Shown here: in pieces, positions 31,533 through 43,492 of the stretch | Layout: the number at the start of each line of letters is the position of its first letter | How positions within the stretch are numbered: the first letter of the stretch is position 1 | DNA from: Hymenoscyphus infarciens | Lineage: Eukaryota > Ascomycota > Leotiomycetes > Helotiales > Helotiaceae | NCBI GenBank assembly: GCA_001414345.1 | Contig: LLCB01000065.1 | Coordinates: 1-64,000 of the forward strand | Length of the DNA: 64,000 nt | Reading direction: 5' to 3' | Position numbers and translations under genes: made by a program | The notes under the pieces: generated by a model | Seen by the model: only the letters and a program-made list of their open reading frames with translations | Told to the model about the DNA's origin: nothing | Database searches by the model: none

Positions 31533-33995
31533 ATGGCCACAGACGCCGAGAAGAAAATCGCCGAGTTCCCCGAGGTGGAATCCAAGCTCCAAGCACCCAC
31601 CAAGAAATCACTCTTCGAGCGCCAGAAAGCAGACGCAGAAGCGAAACGCTTGCGGGAGGAGGCAGAGACGAAAGCTGTGTACGAGGACTTTGTGAAGTCT
31701 TTTGACGACGAAGATGACGAGCCACCTCCAGGAGTTGGTTTCAATAACGGAGGGCGCTTTGGAGGGGGAGGGGGATTCGGAGAAGTAACTGGGCCGCCAA
31801 AGAGACACTATGGACAAGGTGGAATGGGTATTGGTGCGCCGAGTGGTCCTGCTGGTGGGAGGGGAACAGGAAGAGGAGCTGGCAGTGGACCTGGAAGTTT
31901 GGGACCCCCGCCGATGAAGAAGAGGACATTCGAAGGGGGGTTTTCGCAGAGCTCATCGAGGAGAGATCGAGAGGATAGAGGGGTGTTGGCTTTTGATGAT
32001 TACGACCAGGAGAGAGAAAGAAAGCCTGCGAAAGGTTTCAGTGCATCTGACGACGAAGATGAGAGACACGGGAAGCATGGGCGAGAAGACGAAAGAGCAG
32101 TTCCGAAGCCGACTTTGAGACTTGCGTCTTTACCACCAGGAACTTCTCCTGCAGTTATTAAAGCTCTTTTACCTGCAAGCATAACGATCGACGCGATTCG
32201 AATTCTACCTCCGAATGGACCAGGAGTATATTCGGAAAGGAAGTCAATGTCAGCTATTGTCACTCTAGCGAAAGATACAACTGCAAATGATATTGATTCG
32301 GCAGTCAACACATTACAAAACCGATATCTAGGCTTTGGTCATTATCTGTCACTTCATCGGCATCTGTCCTCGGCTGTCACTGCGACCGCCGCTATTTCGT
32401 CACTCGGTGCGAATACAGCCTCTCAGCCATTTGGAGCAAAGCCAGTTGTAGTGGCACCAGTAGGTCGAGGACATGCACCACCTCCCACACATCAACGAGG
32501 ATTTGCACCGCCAACTTCTTACGGACCTGCTCAACCTGCATTGAATCAAAATGCCCCTCTATTACACGTTCCCGTCCAAGCGCCCCAAGACATTAAAGAG
32601 TTAAAACTCATACATAAAGTCATCGAATCTCTCCTTAGTCACGGGCCGGAGTTTGAAGCTCTCCTTATGAGCAGGCCAGATGTTCAACGAGAAGAAAAAT
32701 GGGCATGGATCTGGGATTCTAGAAGTACAGGAGGTGTATGGTACCGCTGGCGTCTATGGGAGGTACTCACCGGGTCTACCACTAAAAGGGGCCAAGGAAA
32801 ATACCTACCCCTTTTTGAAGGTTCGTCGGCATGGAAGGCTCCAGATCATCCACTTGCGTATGAATACACTACCTCCCTCGGAGAGTTCGTCTCCGACTCT
32901 GAGTATAATTCTTCCGACGATGACGAGTCCGGGGACGAAGGAACTAAGAGACAACATCACAATGGCGGTGCGCCTCCAGACCCAAGTCTCCTAACCGACG
33001 ACGGAAAAGCCTACCTCAATCCCCTCGAGAAATCAAAATTAACCCATCTTCTCGCACGACTCCCCACAAGTACAGGCAAACTCCGAAAAGGGGACGTAGC
33101 ACGCATCACCGCCTTCGCCATCTCCCACGCCGGAAAAGGCTCAGACGAAGTAGTATCCATGATAGTCTCCAACATCGAAAAGCCCTTCTCCTGCACCTCC
33201 GCCAACCCCGACCACAAGAAAGAAAAAGATAAAGAAACAAGCGACAACGAAATGGAAGATGAAGAGACATCAGACACCAGTTCCGCGAGTCTCATCGGTG
33301 TATACCTCATTTCTGATATCCTATCTTCTTCTTCCACTAGTGGTGTCAGACATGCATGGCGCTATCGACAACTTTTTGAATCTGCACTTCGCCAACGACG
33401 GGTCTTTGAGACTCTGGGCAGGATGGAGAGGAAGATGAATTGGGGAAGGTTGAGAGCGGAGAAGTGGAAGAGGAGTGTGGGGAATATTTTGAGCCTTTGG
33501 GAGGGGTGGTGTGTGTTTCCGCAGGGAAGTCAGGAACATTTTGTCAACGTGTTTAATTCGCCGCCTATGACGTCCAAGGAGAAGGAGGAGAGTGAAAGTA
33601 AGTTGAGGGAGGAAGAGCAGAAGGCTGAGAAGGGCAGGAGTCGGTGGAAGACTGTGGAGGTTGAGGCTAAGGAGGCGCCTGATGATGAACAAATTGTGGA
33701 GGAAGATTTGGATGGGGAACCGATGGAGGAGGATGGGGATGTTGATGGGGATCCTATGGATGAAAACGAGGATGTCGATGGAGTCCCCATGGAGGAGGAG
33801 GAGGGTGATGTCGACGGGGCCCCCATGGAAGATCTAGACGGCGAAGCTATGGATGAGGATCAGAGGCCTTACAGTCCTCCTCCACCTGATAATTCGGAGA
33901 AGGTTGAGGTCGCGGATAGTACTCCTGTGGGACAGCTTAGGAGGAGACCGAGGGCCGTGGATATGTTTGCTGATTCTGATGATGATGATAATTAG
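31533..33995 (+). CDS. SR140/U2SURP-like U2 snRNP-associated protein (RRM-SURP-CID)
   Basis: An intronless frame of 820 residues. The N-terminus has the family block KKSLFERQKADAEAKRLREE followed by VYEDFVKSF. A G/R-rich segment follows (about 70-125), then a degenerate RRM (about 195-290), a SURP module (about 355-415: IHKVIESLLSHGPEFEALL, then WAWIWDSRS and WYRWRLWEVL) and a CID-type domain (about 490-650). Human U2SURP joins the U2 snRNP and helps pre-mRNA splicing. The tail (about 720-780) is acidic with repeated DG-x-P-M-E/D-E units, and the end is DMFADSDDDDN. The ATG at 31533 follows GCC and is in good context. No yeast counterpart is expected. Confidence 0.88.
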   Translation: MATDAEKKIAEFPEVESKLQAPTKKSLFERQKADAEAKRLREEAETKAVYEDFVKSFDDEDDEPPPGVGFNNGGRFGGGGGFGEVTGPPKRHYGQGGMGIGAPSGPAGGRGTGRGAGSGPGSLGPPPMKKRTFEGGFSQSSSRRDREDRGVLAFDDYDQERERKPAKGFSASDDEDERHGKHGREDERAVPKPTLRLASLPPGTSPAVIKALLPASITIDAIRILPPNGPGVYSERKSMSAIVTLAKDTTANDIDSAVNTLQNRYLGFGHYLSLHRHLSSAVTATAAISSLGANTASQPFGAKPVVVAPVGRGHAPPPTHQRGFAPPTSYGPAQPALNQNAPLLHVPVQAPQDIKELKLIHKVIESLLSHGPEFEALLMSRPDVQREEKWAWIWDSRSTGGVWYRWRLWEVLTGSTTKRGQGKYLPLFEGSSAWKAPDHPLAYEYTTSLGEFVSDSEYNSSDDDESGDEGTKRQHHNGGAPPDPSLLTDDGKAYLNPLEKSKLTHLLARLPTSTGKLRKGDVARITAFAISHAGKGSDEVVSMIVSNIEKPFSCTSANPDHKKEKDKETSDNEMEDEETSDTSSASLIGVYLISDILSSSSTSGVRHAWRYRQLFESALRQRRVFETLGRMERKMNWGRLRAEKWKRSVGNILSLWEGWCVFPQGSQEHFVNVFNSPPMTSKEKEESESKLREEEQKAEKGRSRWKTVEVEAKEAPDDEQIVEEDLDGEPMEEDGDVDGDPMDENEDVDGVPMEEEEGDVDGAPMEDLDGEAMDEDQRPYSPPPPDNSEKVEVADSTPVGQLRRRPRAVDMFADSDDDDN

Positions 33996-34680
33996 CTAGC
34001 TTTGTAGGAGTATGGATACCCAAAATAGAGAGATTTTTTATGGAAAAGACAATCTTGGGTTGTAATTGTGCCAAAGGCAATAGAAGGAGCCTGTGAAAAC
34101 TCGGTTGTTCAAAAACCCTGGAATAATTTGATTGCTCAAATCTTGTTGGGAAAGAGCGCTCGACTATGGATCAGTTAGAGTTTTCACCATCTCGAACGAT
34201 TGTAGGAAATCGTTGACAAGTACACCTTCAGGGAGTAGATCTCGGTTCTAGGATTACAGGGTGTATGATGCTAGTGAAAATGCCTGCACCGAAGTTGACC
34301 TCAATTCGAGGGCTTAACGAATGATAACGCCTCAGAGTAAGTAACTGTAGGTGGCAGGCTTTTAAATCTATGAAGAAAGACCTACTTGAAAAAGGCAGTG
34401 GGCCCTTGTAGGTGGCTTTTCCAAAACAAAAAACAAAAATTGTAGGGGGGACAAGATACTGGTAAGGATGCTTGCAGTGATACTTGACCAGCTTGTACTG
34501 AAGTTACATCCAGGGGCCTGGGATTAACGAGTGACAACCCCAAAGAGCAGAAAATTGTCGGTGATAACCCGGGGTATACTGACACATGAAGAAAGCCCTC
34601 GAAAAAGGTAAGGTTCTAAGCGCTGTGGCTTTTCATACAGGAGAGGAGTCTTGTCTTGTTGGATAGATTTGATCCTTGCT
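33996..34680. other. Gene-free region with a decayed ~210-bp duplication
   Basis: The 3' flank of the U2SURP-like gene. Two related segments (about 34310-34410 and 34515-34615) share 'TTAACGA-TGA-AAC-CC-AGAG' and 'ATGAAGAAAG..C..GAAAAAGG' in the same order, suggesting an old direct duplication. No gene is seen. Confidence 0.5.
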
Positions 34681-34689
34681 TGTTGACGC

Positions 34690-35430
34690 TGTGTCGGTGT
34701 GCTTTCTCAGTTCTTGGATCTGAGAACGTTGTTTTTTCCAGCTGTCTACATGGCTCGCCTGATTGGAGAGTTTGGACAAGGGAAGGGTTCTTTTGCACGA
34801 AAACAATCCTCGCTTTTTAGAATTACCTTGGTTGGGAAGTTTAGTTCTCGGATCTGAGAACTTAGAGTCTCTTCCAACCTGTTGGTTCTTGCTCCACACA
34901 AGCGGTTTAGACAAGGGAGGGGTATTTAGCCTAAAAGAAATCCTTGCTTGTTAGCGCGTTAGTGCTGTGTTGGTATGGTTTCTCAGTTCCTAGATCTAAG
35001 AACGTGGATTTTTTTTCTAGCATGTCGGGGTTTACAGTTCTCGCTTGATGAAAAGGGTAGGGATATCAGCCACCAACAGTTGGAGTTTTTTTTATCCTTG
35101 CCTTTCTAGTAAGGTTTCTCGTTTCTCAGTTCATAGATTTGAGATCTTAGTTGTTTTACCCAGCATGTCGGGGTTTACGAAGGTAGGAAGCTTCAGCCAC
35201 CGACTGCTGGGAGGTTTAGGTAAACGCTAAGAAGGTACTAGTATGGGGAAGCTTGTACTCTCGGTTCTGAGATCTGAGAACCTATCTTTTCTTCTGACAT
35301 GTCGGCTTTCGCTCAATTGAAGAGGGTGTGAGATGCACAGCCACCAACAACATGGATTTGCTGGGTGTCCAATGAGATTGCTGAGTTGGTCTTGCGTCTC
35401 GCTTCTTGGATCAAAGAACGTAGAAGTCTT
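34690..35430. repeat. Degenerate ~138-bp tandem repeat with a palindromic GTTCT..GGATC..AGAAC core
   Basis: The core TCAGTTCTTGGATCTGAGAAC and its variants recur with GGATC/AGATC at about 34716, 34850, 34992, 35135, 35270 and 35408, a spacing of 134-143 bp. Between cores, ACATGTCGG/GCATGTCGG and CAGCCACCAACA recur in the same order in the later units. Related pieces continue to about 35895. Units are too diverged to share a reading frame. Confidence 0.7.
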
Positions 35431-36450
35431 TACTGTCGCTTGAGTGCAGAAGGCGCGAGAACATCAAGACCAAGTTTTACAGATTCTGTTTGCCCAATGG
35501 AGATTTCTTGCGACGGAATTTGGCGTTGGCAAGTGGTGGTAAAGAGCTCGCGTAAGTGACTAAGAGAAGAATCCATGTTGTCTTCTACCCTAATAGTTTG
35601 AGCAAGACTCCTAAAATCATTTGAATTATCCTAAACTGCTCGAATAATTAGATTTTGGTTACGCCAACAAAGTTCGCACAATCGTTTAGTTGCCATTTCC
35701 GCAAGTACCAATATGGCGTTTACTCTGGGTTTCCTATCAAAATTTCTTTGGTGGACTCACTCCGAAAGAGAAGGTTTTGAAATCTGGTTGGTGTTCTCGC
35801 TTAACTGGAGAGGGTGTGGAGACGATCAGCCACCAACAGTAAAGAGTTGTTAGACAGCCAATAAGATGGTTAGTGGTTTAGATTCTCCATTCTTGGATCT
35901 AGGAACCTTCCATTTCAGTACGACAGCATCAACTTTTGGGAATAGGGTCACCAGGAATTCGTAAATGCCCAAAGAGGACAGTAAATGGTATCTCCTTCCC
36001 TGGTTATTCAAGCACAACCCGAATTCAATTATCCGAGAGGATTAAGATAATCGAATCTGGGTGAAGTGCATTCATCTAGAAGGGTTGGCACAATTACAAT
36101 TTACAAATGAGAAAGTGCCTTGCTGCAAGGTGTTGGGTTATTCTATCTTTGTTTCAGCCGTTTGCTCGCATACTTGGAAAAACAATTACTTAGAACATGA
36201 TTCCAATTGTGGAACATCTGTGGAAAAACCGTGTTAAAGTTTAAATCCACGAAGAAAACGCTGCCTGCATCACCCAATTCGATTTATTATATTTTTTCGA
36301 AATATCTTGTGTATACTCTTCAGCGGCGAGTACAGAAAAGTCCTTGCGTGTGTTTAGAACCAAAACGAGGATTCTTACCCCTTCCCATAGTCAAATGTCG
36401 TATCGTGAATATTCGTGTTCTGGATGGTAGCGTCCCAAACCCCCAAGACC
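35431..36450. other. Gene-free continuation of the repeat region
   Basis: It contains one more full set of the repeat motifs (CAGCCACCAACAGT at about 35828, TTCTTGGATCTAGGAAC at about 35890). The short open frames (about 60-70 codons) have no domains. Confidence 0.5.
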
Positions 36451-36506
36451 AGTTCTCGGATCTAAGTTCTTGGATCTCAGTTCTTGGATCTCAGTTCTTA
36501 GATCAC
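36451..36506 (+). repeat. Four tandem 14-bp copies of AGTTCTTGGATCTC
   Basis: AGTTCTCGGATCTA, AGTTCTTGGATCTC (twice) and AGTTCTTAGATCAC follow one another without gaps. This is the same core as in the 138-bp array 1 kb upstream, here at a 14-bp period. Confidence 0.85.
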
Positions 36507-36694
36507 AAACGTCGGAAGCCAAAAATAACAATGGCGAAAGATAAAAAGCTCCACGATTCCCATCAGATTTTCATCATCCCCAACTTCTCTTACATGAAAA
36601 CCGAAGCCTCGAGATCATCTCTTACACCATCACCACCCGCAACCTCATATCCCACGACCCCACTTCCCATCAACAACTCTCCCAGCTCAAAACC

Positions 36695-37400
36695 ATGTCA
36701 TCCCCAACAATAACCCTCCTCTACCCCCCAACTTTAAACACCTCTATAACGCCAACCGCCACCCTCACCAGCACAACGTACATCTCCGCCACCTTAACCA
36801 TCACCCACCCCTCATCTGTCACTATAAAGTCCAACTACACGTCTATCCTACAATACCAACCTACACTTTATCCCGGGAGCCAGACTTTCACGGTCATGGA
36901 AGTAAATTGTGTTACTACTACTATTCACCCGGGTAGTGGGGGTGGTAGGAATATTGATGTGGAATCCAAGAAAGTGACTACTTGTACACTCTTTGTTGCC
37001 GGGACGAGTTATGAGGAGGTGACGAGTGCGGAGCCTGTTTATTTCAGAGGGTAATTTGTGGTTTTTCGTGGGTGAAGTTTAGTTTTCTCTCTCTCTGTTT
37101 CTTGTAAGTTCATTTTTGGAGACTTAATGGAAGGAACTTTGAATATGATTTTAATCTCTGTGCAGATTTTCCCGCTATCAGAATAAAAGAGCCTCGGTCA
37201 TCTTTGTACACCCATATGAACATATTGCATCAGAAGCCTTAGGACAACCAACTCAATTGTTCCAGCAGACTTGGGAAAATGAAAGTCGATTACCCGAAAC
37301 CGTTGGTACAATTGGTTTGGATGTTCGGGATCCTTTGACACAACGGCGAAAGGGGAAGGTGCAAGTTGAGAAATTTAACATGGATATATCAGAAGAATAG
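36695..37400 (+). CDS. Unknown protein of 196 residues, two exons
   Basis: Exons 36695-37050 and 37166-37400 join across a 115-bp GT-AG intron in matching phase. The second exon is open for 78 codons with no ATG of its own until near its end. It reads like real protein (for example SVIFVHPYEHIASEALGQP), which supports the splice. The N-terminal half is T/S/I/Y-rich and beta-like, with no clear signal peptide or membrane helix. The C-terminal half is charged. No family is recognised. It lies just after the repeat region and 378 bp before the SDR gene on the same strand. Confidence 0.5.
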
Positions 37401-37778
37401 AGAACTCTCAAAAATCCTTGGAATAACGAAAAAGCATCTTGTGGTTGAGCTTGACATGTCCATATCTTTCAGCTCCAAAGCCATTTCAAAGATCGGGGTC
37501 GGAAAAGTTTCATAATTTGTATTCCCATCCAGTTATCTCAATCCTAATTGGCGTTCAGCCTTTCGTGAAATATAGCACAATGACCGAATCTAGAAGTTGT
37601 CCAACGCACAAAACCAATGCAGTGCAGCTTAAGCCCCCACAAAAAAAAGGGCGTAGATCGTAGCCATCGGTTGTATGTCACACAACAGTTCCGAAATCTT
37701 AAATACAAAGACAACAGTCCTGCATTTCGTCCCCTCCTGCCCCTCATCCCCCTCCTACTCAAAATCTCGCAGCTCACT
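37401..37778. promoter_or_regulatory. Upstream region of the SDR gene
   Basis: 378 bp between the unknown gene and the SDR, ending in a C/T-rich leader before the ATG at 37779. No defined site. Confidence 0.4.
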
Positions 37779-38771
37779 ATGGCAGTCCCACGTCTTCTAG
37801 GCCGCAAGGCAATCGTCACAGGATCCAGCTCTGGGTTAGGAAGAGCAATAGCACTAGCCTATGGAAAAGAAGGCGCCTTAGTGATGTGTGCAGATCTTCA
37901 ACCCGAAGCCCGTGCAGACGTCAAGAAAGAGTTTCCTATTCCCACGCATGAGCTCATAATTGAGCGAGGTGGAAAGGCTGGATTTTTGAAGACGGATGTT
38001 ACGGATGAGGTGCAAGTGAAAGCTCTCATCGAGAATACCGTCAAGGAATTCGGGAGACTGGATATGTATAATTCCTAAGAAAATCCGAGGAGAAGAGGAA
38101 GAATGCTAATATGAGAAAAAGAATCGTAAACAACGCCGGCATAGCACCAGAAGTGAGCCTCATCGTCGCTAAACCAGGCGGAACACGCGCCCACGAGACA
38201 CCAATGGCGTTATTTGACCAAACAATGAATATTAACGTGCGAGCCGCATTTTTGGGATGCAAATACGCATTAGCACAATTCCTAGCCCAAAAACCATTGC
38301 CAAAGAATAGTCGTGGTGATGAAACGAGAGGCTGGATTGTGAATACGGCTAGTCTTGCTGGAGTGGTTGCTATTGGGAGTGCGCCGAGTTATACGACCAG
38401 TAAACATGCTGTTGTTGGGATGACGAGACAGATTGGGTTGGATTATGCCCAGGATAAAGTGCATGTTAATGCTCTTTGTCCTACTTGTAAGCACTTGCCG
38501 GTTTCATGTTTTCTTCTTGATTTGAATTCAAGAGGGAGTTGGAGGTTGACTTTTTGCAGTTGTTGATACGGCTTTGATTGCGTCCATGACGAGAGACCTT
38601 GATAATCCGGTGGCGGTAGGGACCACGAGGGCTCTTCGTGCAGCTCACCCTTGGGGGGAGTTTGCAGTGTTGGATGACGTGGCCAGGGCTGCTGTTTTCC
38701 TTGTGAGTGAGGATGCGCAGTATATTACTGCCTTGCCACTGGTCATCGATGGAGGCTATTCAGCGCAATAA
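37779..38771 (+). CDS. Short-chain dehydrogenase/reductase (classical SDR)
   Basis: Exons 37779-38065, 38122-38486 and 38560-38771 give 287 residues. A Rossmann-fold NAD(P)-dependent oxidoreductase: cofactor motif TGSSSGLG at about 14-21, NNAG at about 99-102, and the catalytic residues in SAPSYTTSKHA (Y about 186, K about 190) with an upstream serine in NTASLAG. The acidic residue in MCADLQPEA after the second strand suggests preference for NAD(H). The C-terminus ends VIDGGYSAQ, the usual SDR closing block. An unusual AAAAG acceptor ends the first intron, but the joined motif DIIVNNAG is exactly the family sequence. Substrate unknown. Confidence 0.88.
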
Positions 38772-40176
38772 CATATTGCTTCTTGAGAGGAATTGAAGAG
38801 GTTCGGAACTATTTTGGAAGAAATGAAAACGAAGTGAGACAAGATCTAGCCTAAAGGTGGATGTTGCACAAGCGAGAAATAGCCGCCTTAAACGCCAGAG
38901 CCGATGGTTTCGACCAAACCCCAACCGAGCCCAACCTCTCAATTAATTCGCTCTCGCTCTTGAAACTGCAAGATACGGAGTACGAAAACCACGTTCCAAC
39001 CAGACTCCGAAGCCATCTGTGTGTCGAACATCACGGTCCTGTTTCCAGGACTCTCAGTTTCTCTCGGTGGAAGGGAGAGGAGAGCTGCAAGCTACCGGAA
39101 AAACGATGTTTGCTTTTCCCAGATGGGCAGGCTATCCCCAGGCTATCAGTGGAACCAGCCATTCTCGGGTCGTGGCTCTCCATACAACGGCTTGCTGACC
39201 CGCCAAAGCATCATGCAGAGCGTCGACTTGCAGATGCTGGTCTGCAGCTGTCTTTCCAATGACGCTCGTGTGTTATCGCCCAGCATGCGAAGACGGTATC
39301 ATGAGGCAATTAATTGATTTGATTTCAGAGAAGTCACATTGGGCAAGGTTGGCCTTATTCTTTTGTAATAAAAGTATGCCAACAGCGAGGCAAAAAGGTA
39401 AGCGATACGAGACGGGAAGATTGAGGAATTGAATACTGCCATAAGTAAAGAGAGAACAACATTAGAGAAATTGATATACTCGAGTACGAGCCGTTTTAAT
39501 AATAAATCAGCCAGGGAAATTAGGGGAGAGCAGTTTCTTCTTGTAGGCAAAGGCTAAAAGCCAAAGCGGGGAGGAAGATGGCTACCGCACTGCTCAGCTA
39601 CCTACGCTTTAGACCTTCAATAACGTAGGGAGCACCCGGTTGCTTGGATCCGGACTCGTTGCTAGTCACTAAGCTAGTCCTGACCACCGTTAAATTAATT
39701 TCCGGCTTAGTAAATAGGAGAAGAATTAAGGCTATTGTACAATTCAAATTGAGAGAAGAGAGGAGATTGTGATACTTGTAGAGAGTGAGAGTGAGAGTGA
39801 GGGTGAGAGTGAATGGTGTCGTAAAAAAAGGTGACGTCTTCAGAGCGCTGAACGGCTGCGCTGCGCTGCGCTGCATCCATCCAATCCCTCCCTCGGTCCT
39901 CACAACAGCATAGCATAGCAGCAAAAACCTTACAATTTCACTACCTGGTCTTATACTGCTACCCGCATCTTCCCTAACCTTCATACTTCACAGTCTGCAG
40001 TGAAGGAAGCCGTAGAGGAAACCTCCCCCAGCCTCCTCAGTGCTCACTAGGTATCTGACGTATCAGTCAGTCGTCAGTCCCGTCGCTTGTCGGCTCAGGG
40101 ATTGGAAAGGGACCTACGCCCCCAACCGTAACAGCAAACAGCACCCGACCGGCTGATTGAGGTGCTACCTCGAGCG
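38772..40176. other. Intergenic region upstream of the kinase, with short tandem repeats
   Basis: About 1.4 kb without a supported gene. GAGAGT repeats lie at about 39781-39812 and CTGCG repeats at about 39856-39875. The final 300 bp are probably the kinase promoter and leader. Confidence 0.6.
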
Positions 40177-43100
40177 ATGGCAACAAACCCCACAACGCTT
40201 GATCGAAGTGGTTCACGACGAGGACAATCTCACTCCCACTCCCACTCCCACTCCCACTCCCCCTCGACCTCCAGCCGACCGCATTCCTCAAGAACGAAAG
40301 ATCCTGTCCCTCCTAGCCCTCATCGAGGTCATTCAAGCCACCACCGAGCTTCTTCGCGCCACGGCGCTGTCGACGAGAGGCCGCCGCAAAGAGATTACGA
40401 ACGCGAGAGCTCAAACACTGCGCATTCCCATCGAAGAAGTATTAGCAAAGACCGCCCATCGCATTCGGAGTCGCAATCGAGTTCAAATAGTAGAAGTGCA
40501 CCCGCACACCAATATCGCTCGCATCATAGTCGACACTCGAAAGACATGTCTACCTCTGTTGCGAATGGGGGCGGCCCAGCTCCGGTGGTGAATGCTCAGG
40601 AATCGAGGCACACGGGAAGATCAGGAAAGTCAAGAACGACCATTCCAGCACAAACTGGCAATTGGGTCCTGGGTAAGACCATTGGTGCGGGGAGCATGGG
40701 CAAGGTGAAATTGGCTAGAAGACCGGAAGGGGGTGAACAGGTATGCCCCGCTTCTCCAACCTCCGTGGTGTCGATGCAAGAAATTGACCATTTTTTCCAG
40801 GTAGCTGTAAAAATAGTTCCCAGAGGAGTGACCGATGATGGTCATAACCAGAGCCAGGCGGACCGAGAACGTGCGGAACACTCGAAGGAAGTTCGAACGG
40901 CTAGAGAAGCAGCCATTGTGACTCTCTTGGAGCACCCATATATCTGCGCAATGCGAGATGTTGTGCGGACGACCTACCACTGGTACATACTTTTCGAATA
41001 TGTCAATGGTGGACAGATGCTTGACTACATAATCTCACATGGACGCCTAAAGGAGAAGCAGGCAAGGAAATTCAGCAGGCAGATTGCGAGCGCTTTGGAT
41101 TACTGCCACAGAAACAGTATCGTGCACCGGGACCTCAAGATTGAGAACATTTTGATAAGCAAGACAGGAGACATTAAGATCATTGATTTTGGCCTGAGCA
41201 ACTTGTTTGCTCCACGGAACCATTTAAAGACATTTTGCGGAAGTTTGTATTTTGCGGCTCCCGAGTTATTGCAAGCGAAGGCGTATACTGGACCAGAAGT
41301 AGATGTTTGGAGTTTTGGAATTGTGCTTTACGTTCTTGTGTGCGGAAAAGTACCCTTCGACGATCAAAGCATGCCGGCGCTGCATGCTAAGATTAAGAAA
41401 GGAATCGTTGATTACCCCAATTGGCTTTCGCCAGGTGAGTTGCAAATTTACATGAAGAATACACCAACTGACTGCCATAGAATGCAAAAATCTCATCTCC
41501 CGAATGCTGGTAACCGATCCAAGACAACGCGCAAGTCTGCAGGAAATTATGAACCATCCCTGGATGATAAAGGGATTTGGATCCCCTCCTGAGAATTATC
41601 TACCAGTCCGCGAACCCATCCAACTACCCCTTGATCCCGCTGTCATCCAGGCTATGACAGGCTTCGATTTCGGCCCTCCAGAGCTCATACAAAGTCAATT
41701 GTTGGAGGTAATCGATTCACAAGAATATCAACGAGCTGTCAGAATGGCGGCGCAGGAGCGGGAGACACAAGGTCCACCAAGAGATACTGAGAAGAGGAGA
41801 GGGTTTGGATTCGATTTTTACAAGAGGCGATCCTCGACCACCAGCCGAGATACTCTCACAGCCCCTAGCTCCGAAGGACTGGCTCTTGGAAATGATCCAG
41901 TCAACGCTTACCATCCTCTGATTTCTGTTTATTACCTCGTCAGAGAGAAGCGGGAGCGGGATAGACTTGCTGCAAATCCCGGAGCTACAAGCATGCCACG
42001 TTCACCAGGAGAAGCTCCTCTACAACTGCCGGAATTATCAGCCCCAAAAGCAGCGCACACCAACGCTGCAGCTTATGAGATGCCGGGAGAAAAAGCTACT
42101 GGTGGACGTTCACGGCCACGTGCTAGAACCCATGGGGAAGACGATGTTACGGAGAGTATGAAGCATTTGAGAGTTGGAGGAGGTGCAAGTGGGCCAACTT
42201 CTCCGGCTATTATTGAGCCTCCCCCACAGGAAACTCATCATCGCAAAGAGAGTACCGCCGCCGGAATTTTACGAAGATTCAGCACGAGAAGGCGCAAAGA
42301 GACCTCCGAAAAGAATCTCGATAAGAGCCATCCACCCCAGGTTCATGTTCAATCGCCACATGAGCAAAGTACTCTTCGAAAGAGTTTCAGCGTTCGTCGA
42401 ACCCGAGGGCGTGACACTGATGGACCACCATCTTCAATTCTTCGTTCTGGTAGTAGCCAGCCGCAGCACAGTGATCTCTTGTCACCGCCAAGGTCGGCTG
42501 ACAATAATGCACGAAATTCAAATAAATTGGGAAGGTCAACAAGCGTCAACTCGGCCGAGTTTAGACGAAAGGAGAGCAGAAGGGGGGCGTCAGAAATCCC
42601 ACCTCCACCAAAGGTCACTTACAAGGAGCCTCCTCCTACCAGCGACTCTGAGCACTCGATGGCAAACGAAAAATCGAAGCGAGAGCCAGAGCCGAAAACC
42701 CCCTCTCACTTGAACCCCAAGTCAGCGACAACTAGGGCGAAATCACTCGGTCATGCACGACGGGAAAGCATTCAAGCACGACGCGCACGTCGAGATGAAA
42801 CTCGTGAGGCCAATGTCCCAGAAGAGACCGACCTGGAGGGCGGTGACGCTAGCGGCCTGTCCACAGAACGTATCGAAACAGCAGAGAATGTGAAGCCCGT
42901 ATTCTTGAAAGGTCTTTTCAGTGTTTCAACCACATCTACAAAGCCAGTCCAAGCTATTCGCGCGGACATTATCCGAGTTTTGAGGCAGTTGGGTGTCGAT
43001 TATACTGAGATCCGAGGCGGTTTCAGCTGTAGACACACGCCTTCAATCGATTTGAAGAAGGTCGTGGATATGCCTCCGAGCAGTCACGGCAATCAGCAAT

Positions 43101-43492
43101 CTAGCCATCGTCGCCGCATCAGTTTTGGGGGTTTCATGGGTGGAAGCAATAGTATCGACAGAGAGCGTGAGGAGTTCCGGGAAGCAGAACGGTCGCCTCA
43201 CACGCCCAGAACTCCTGGTAGAAGTCGGGGGGATACGAGTTATACTGATTCCGATGCGTCTGATGATAGCGTCAACCGTGACCACCGAGGTGCTACTGCA
43301 ACAAGAGCGGTTGGGGAGACCAGCACTCATGTTCAAAGCGAGTTGGGCGGCAGCATGATTCTGGAATTCGAAATCTTTATCGTCAAGGTTCCACTGCTTT
43401 CTCTCCATGGACTTCAATTCAAACGAATAGCAGGAGGTACTTGGCAGTATAAGAACATGGCTGATCAGATACTGAGGGAGCTCAGGCTATGA
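40177..43492 (+). CDS. KIN1: KIN1/KIN2-like Ser/Thr protein kinase (MARK/PAR-1 family)
   Basis: Exons 40177-40740, 40801-41434 and 41481-43492 give 1069 residues. The N-terminus is low-complexity with an SH repeat coded by CACTCC units. The kinase domain spans about 160-427: GAGSMGKV loop, VAVKIVPRG lysine, HRDLKIEN catalytic loop, DFGLSN, and [11 protein letters not shown] activation segment. A KA1 membrane-binding domain closes the protein ([20 protein letters not shown] to the end). The 60-nt first intron is in frame without a stop, but removing it restores GGEQ|VAVK, as in all relatives. KIN1-type kinases act at the cell cortex in polarity, exocytosis and septation, and in yeast also on HAC1 mRNA regulation. 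The ATG at 40177 is the first in frame. Confidence 0.92.
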
